From assembly GCA_009193035.1 (NCBI GenBank), contig SWDT01000136.1:1-60020 (forward strand): a stretch of DNA of 60,020 bases, read 5' to 3'. The DNA is from Halicephalobus mephisto (Eukaryota > Nematoda > Chromadorea > Rhabditida > Panagrolaimidae). Within the stretch, counting starts at the first letter, position 1, and every line of letters starts with the position of its first letter. The position numbers and the translations under genes were made by a program. Positions 57,999-60,020 of this stretch are shown here, piece after piece. The notes beneath the pieces were generated by a model. It ran no database searches, was not told the origin of the DNA, and saw only the letters and a program-made list of their open reading frames with translations.

Positions 57999-58857
57999 TC
58001 AAGGAAATTCCGGCTTGTAAGCGCAATCTTCGTATTTCATATTTGGCAATTCCTTTTTGGCCGTGACTCCGATGAAGGCGTAGTTCTCGAATCCGATCAG
58101 AATCTCCCTCTCGAATCCGCAGTCCTTCAGTTTCTTACCATAAGCATGATAGAATCCAGTTGCATGTTGACAGAGAGCCCCGATAGGACCGACAAGGGTG
58201 TACTTGGGAGCATTGTAAATCCTAATCTCCTGGAGGTCGCGAATGATCGAAGAAATGCACTTCTGGATTTCCATTGTTTCAGGAACATCTCGACAAAGGT
58301 ACTGATAAGCGTTGATGGACCCAATCATGGCCTTGGTCAGCTTCGGATCCGTCGAGTTACACTGTTGATACGCGGTTTTGAAAGTCACAAACTTCTCCTC
58401 TACATTACTGTAATACATTCGTTATAAAAGTTTTCGAAAAAAAGGTCCTGACACGAAAACCTTTTTATTTTTTTTTTATTAGCATTAATGCGATATTTCT
58501 GTGTTAGGAGAAGTTTTGAAAATAATTATTTCCTACCACGAGAACTTATAAATTGCCTCTTAATAATACCGTAATTATTTTGGGTTAGAAGGTTTTGCAT
58601 GTTTGATTTCGAACACGAAAAGTTTCTTACCCACAAAGTTGTTTTAATTCATTTTCGTTGACTTTGCTGACGTCGAAAAAAGGTCCGTTTTTGAGGTCCA
58701 AGATTCTGACGAAATCGTGAATAGAACTTCCTAGATCCTGGGGAATGTTGTCAGCAACACAGTTCAAGAAGGCATCTCTGGAGTCGGAATTACTGTTTTC
58801 AATCCCAAAAACGCAATAAAAAAAGAAAAATACAAAGATCGACTTTTTCAAAAACAT
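57999..58857 (-). CDS. Secreted cysteine-rich nematode protein (DUF19-like)
   Basis: Exons 58631-58857 and 57999-58407, phase 2; 211 aa. A signal peptide (MFLKKSIFVFFFFYCVFG) precedes a mature chain with eight or so evenly spaced cysteines (for example NCVADN, QLCG, QQCNST, YLCRDV, QKCISS, ALCQHA, KDCGFE, EDCAYK). Size, spacing and the secretion signal resemble nematode-specific DUF19/T20D4.11-type extracellular proteins, but the family call is an inference. Function unknown. Confidence 0.75.
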
Positions 58858-58869
58858 TTTTAGTCCAAT

Positions 58870-59555
58870 TTAAAAATCCAAAATGACCAGTTGTTGTTTT
58901 CGAAGGTCTTTGGATTTGATTTATTCTGCCTTTTAGTACAAGGCTGGACTTGATGGATTTGTTGACGAACAAAGGCCGGTCACTCGTGAAGAACTATGAA
59001 CATTATCATTAGCTATACGTGATATTTGGCAAAACGGCTTGTTGGAGTCCAACAAATAGGTCAAATTTTCCAAGTTGTCAGATATCAATCAAAAAAGTAC
59101 TTATAAACAAAATCAACGATCATTGTAAAAAATCATTAACCAAAAAAATTTAAAAAAAAAATAATGGAGTTAAAATATTTTATAAAAAAATTCACAAAAG
59201 ATCTTCATATGAATCCAAAAGTTTTTTTTATTTTTCGGAGAGAGGGCGATTATCTATAACTCAATTCGCCAATTCGTCCAAAATGGCGACTTTATGATTT
59301 CTTTTTTTTCATGTTAGGACCACAGATTTCTTATTTTTTAGAATTATTTAACACCAAATCTGCTTTTGTTTGTTATTACTTAATTGTTATTATATATTTC
59401 ACAATTTTCTCCATCTTCGTACTTACAAATAATGATTTAGATGCATTTTAACAGGAAAATAATATATCCAATTATTATCATAGATCTATTTAGCTGCAAA
59501 ATGAATGCTTTCAATAAAATTTCATATATCAGTTTAGGAGTTTAGGTTAAAAACC
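58870..59555. other. Intergenic spacer between divergent genes
   Basis: Partly base-balanced (58880-59060), otherwise AT-rich. Two possible acceptors (CAGTTTAG and GAGTTTAG) lie just before the 59556 start. No element recognised. Confidence 0.35.
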
Positions 59556-60020
59556 ATGTGTCTACTGACAGCACTAATCATGACTTTGAAGCCAGATATC
59601 TATTCCGATCTTCATCACGAATTGATGGCTAAGCTTATGCTTTCTGGAAAACAGCCGTTCCTTATTTTAAAGAATGCTATAGACAAAGTGAAGAGGATTA
59701 ATCTTTGCTACGCAATAGGCTACCACGATGTTCGTTATTCAGATTCGCCGCCCTTTATAGTGTTCATGACATTTGTGAGTTCATAGATGAATGTGCTTTT
59801 TATGATTAAAACCATAGGATGATGATTTCGCAATCAGGGTAAATATCCAACATCCTTTTATGGAAAAGGTTGTTCGATGGACATTGCCTTCTATCAGAAG
59901 GGTCGGCATTGGTATTTATGATCCTCTTCCTGCACGCTTTACATTTATTACAGATTTATTATTAAACAATCAGAGTAAATTTCATTTCTCAACAAAAAAT
60001 AAGTATTCCTTTAGATTTCA
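59556..60020 (+). CDS. 5' part of an unrecognised gene (runs off window)
   Basis: Exon 59556-59774 (MCLLTALIMTLKPDIYSDLH; ends FIVFMTF, donor GTGAGT), exon 59818-59974 (DDDFAIRVNIQHPFMEKVVR, RVGIGIYDPLPARFTFITDL), then an acceptor TTTAG at 60014 with only 6 nt of the next exon in view. Phases agree (0, 1). Acceptor-like AGs lie 6-14 nt before the ATG, suggesting trans-splicing. The protein fragment has no motif I know. Confidence 0.6.

Noticed and set aside
57993..58427. 144-codon plus-strand frame
   Set aside because: Antisense of the secreted cysteine-rich gene, whose splice phases and signal peptide are coherent.

Overview
This is a nematode nuclear window, most likely from Caenorhabditis or a close relative. 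The evidence is a cuticle collagen with the nematode N-terminal domain, short introns with TTTTCAG-type acceptors, acceptors sitting 0-10 nt before several start codons (the pattern of spliced-leader trans-splicing), very AT-rich spacers built of locally amplified repeats, a Tc1/mariner element and several TA-flanked MITEs. All introns were inferred by eye from splice consensus, phase and family continuity.

Layout. 0.5-2.1 kb: cuticle collagen (+). 2.3-3.7 kb: a MITE, a tRNA-like relic and a decayed LINE endonuclease (-). 4.7-7.7 kb: rhodopsin-family GPCR (-). 7.7-21.4 kb: very AT-rich, repeat-packed DNA with about a dozen base-balanced islands that read as small minus-strand exons; this may be one large unrecognised gene with long introns. 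21.9-22.2 kb: small two-exon gene (-). 23.5-25.0 kb: apparently intact Tc1-like transposon with about 198-bp IR/DR ends, followed by a LINE 3' remnant (-). 25.6-27.7 kb: broken gene with a ubiquitin-like N-terminus (-).

28.7-46.6 kb is the gene-dense core: snap-29 (-), GPI transamidase GAA1/hpo-3 (-), a ZDHHC3/7-type palmitoyltransferase (-), VAP/vpr-1 (-), UBR7 (+), a myristoylation-site globin (-), GPI transamidase PIG-U (+), ctf-8 (-) and the calcium-channel beta subunit ccb-1 (-). vpr-1, the DHHC gene and GAA1 run head to tail with short gaps, as in a nematode operon. vpr-1/UBR7 and globin/PIG-U are head-to-head pairs, the second with only 88 bp between start codons. Two subunits of the GPI transamidase lie within 10 kb of each other. 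From memory the C. elegans orthologues fall in two chromosome I neighbourhoods (F33D11 and T22C1), so this looks like conserved but rearranged synteny.

46.6-52.9 kb is repeat-rich spacer with weak exon-like islands and a tandem MITE pair. 53.0-55.6 kb is a TBCCD1 homologue (-) with an in-frame minisatellite. 55.7-58.0 kb is tandem repeats. 58.0-58.9 kb is a secreted cysteine-rich protein (-), and 59.5-60.0 kb is the 5' part of an unrecognised gene (+) that runs off the window.
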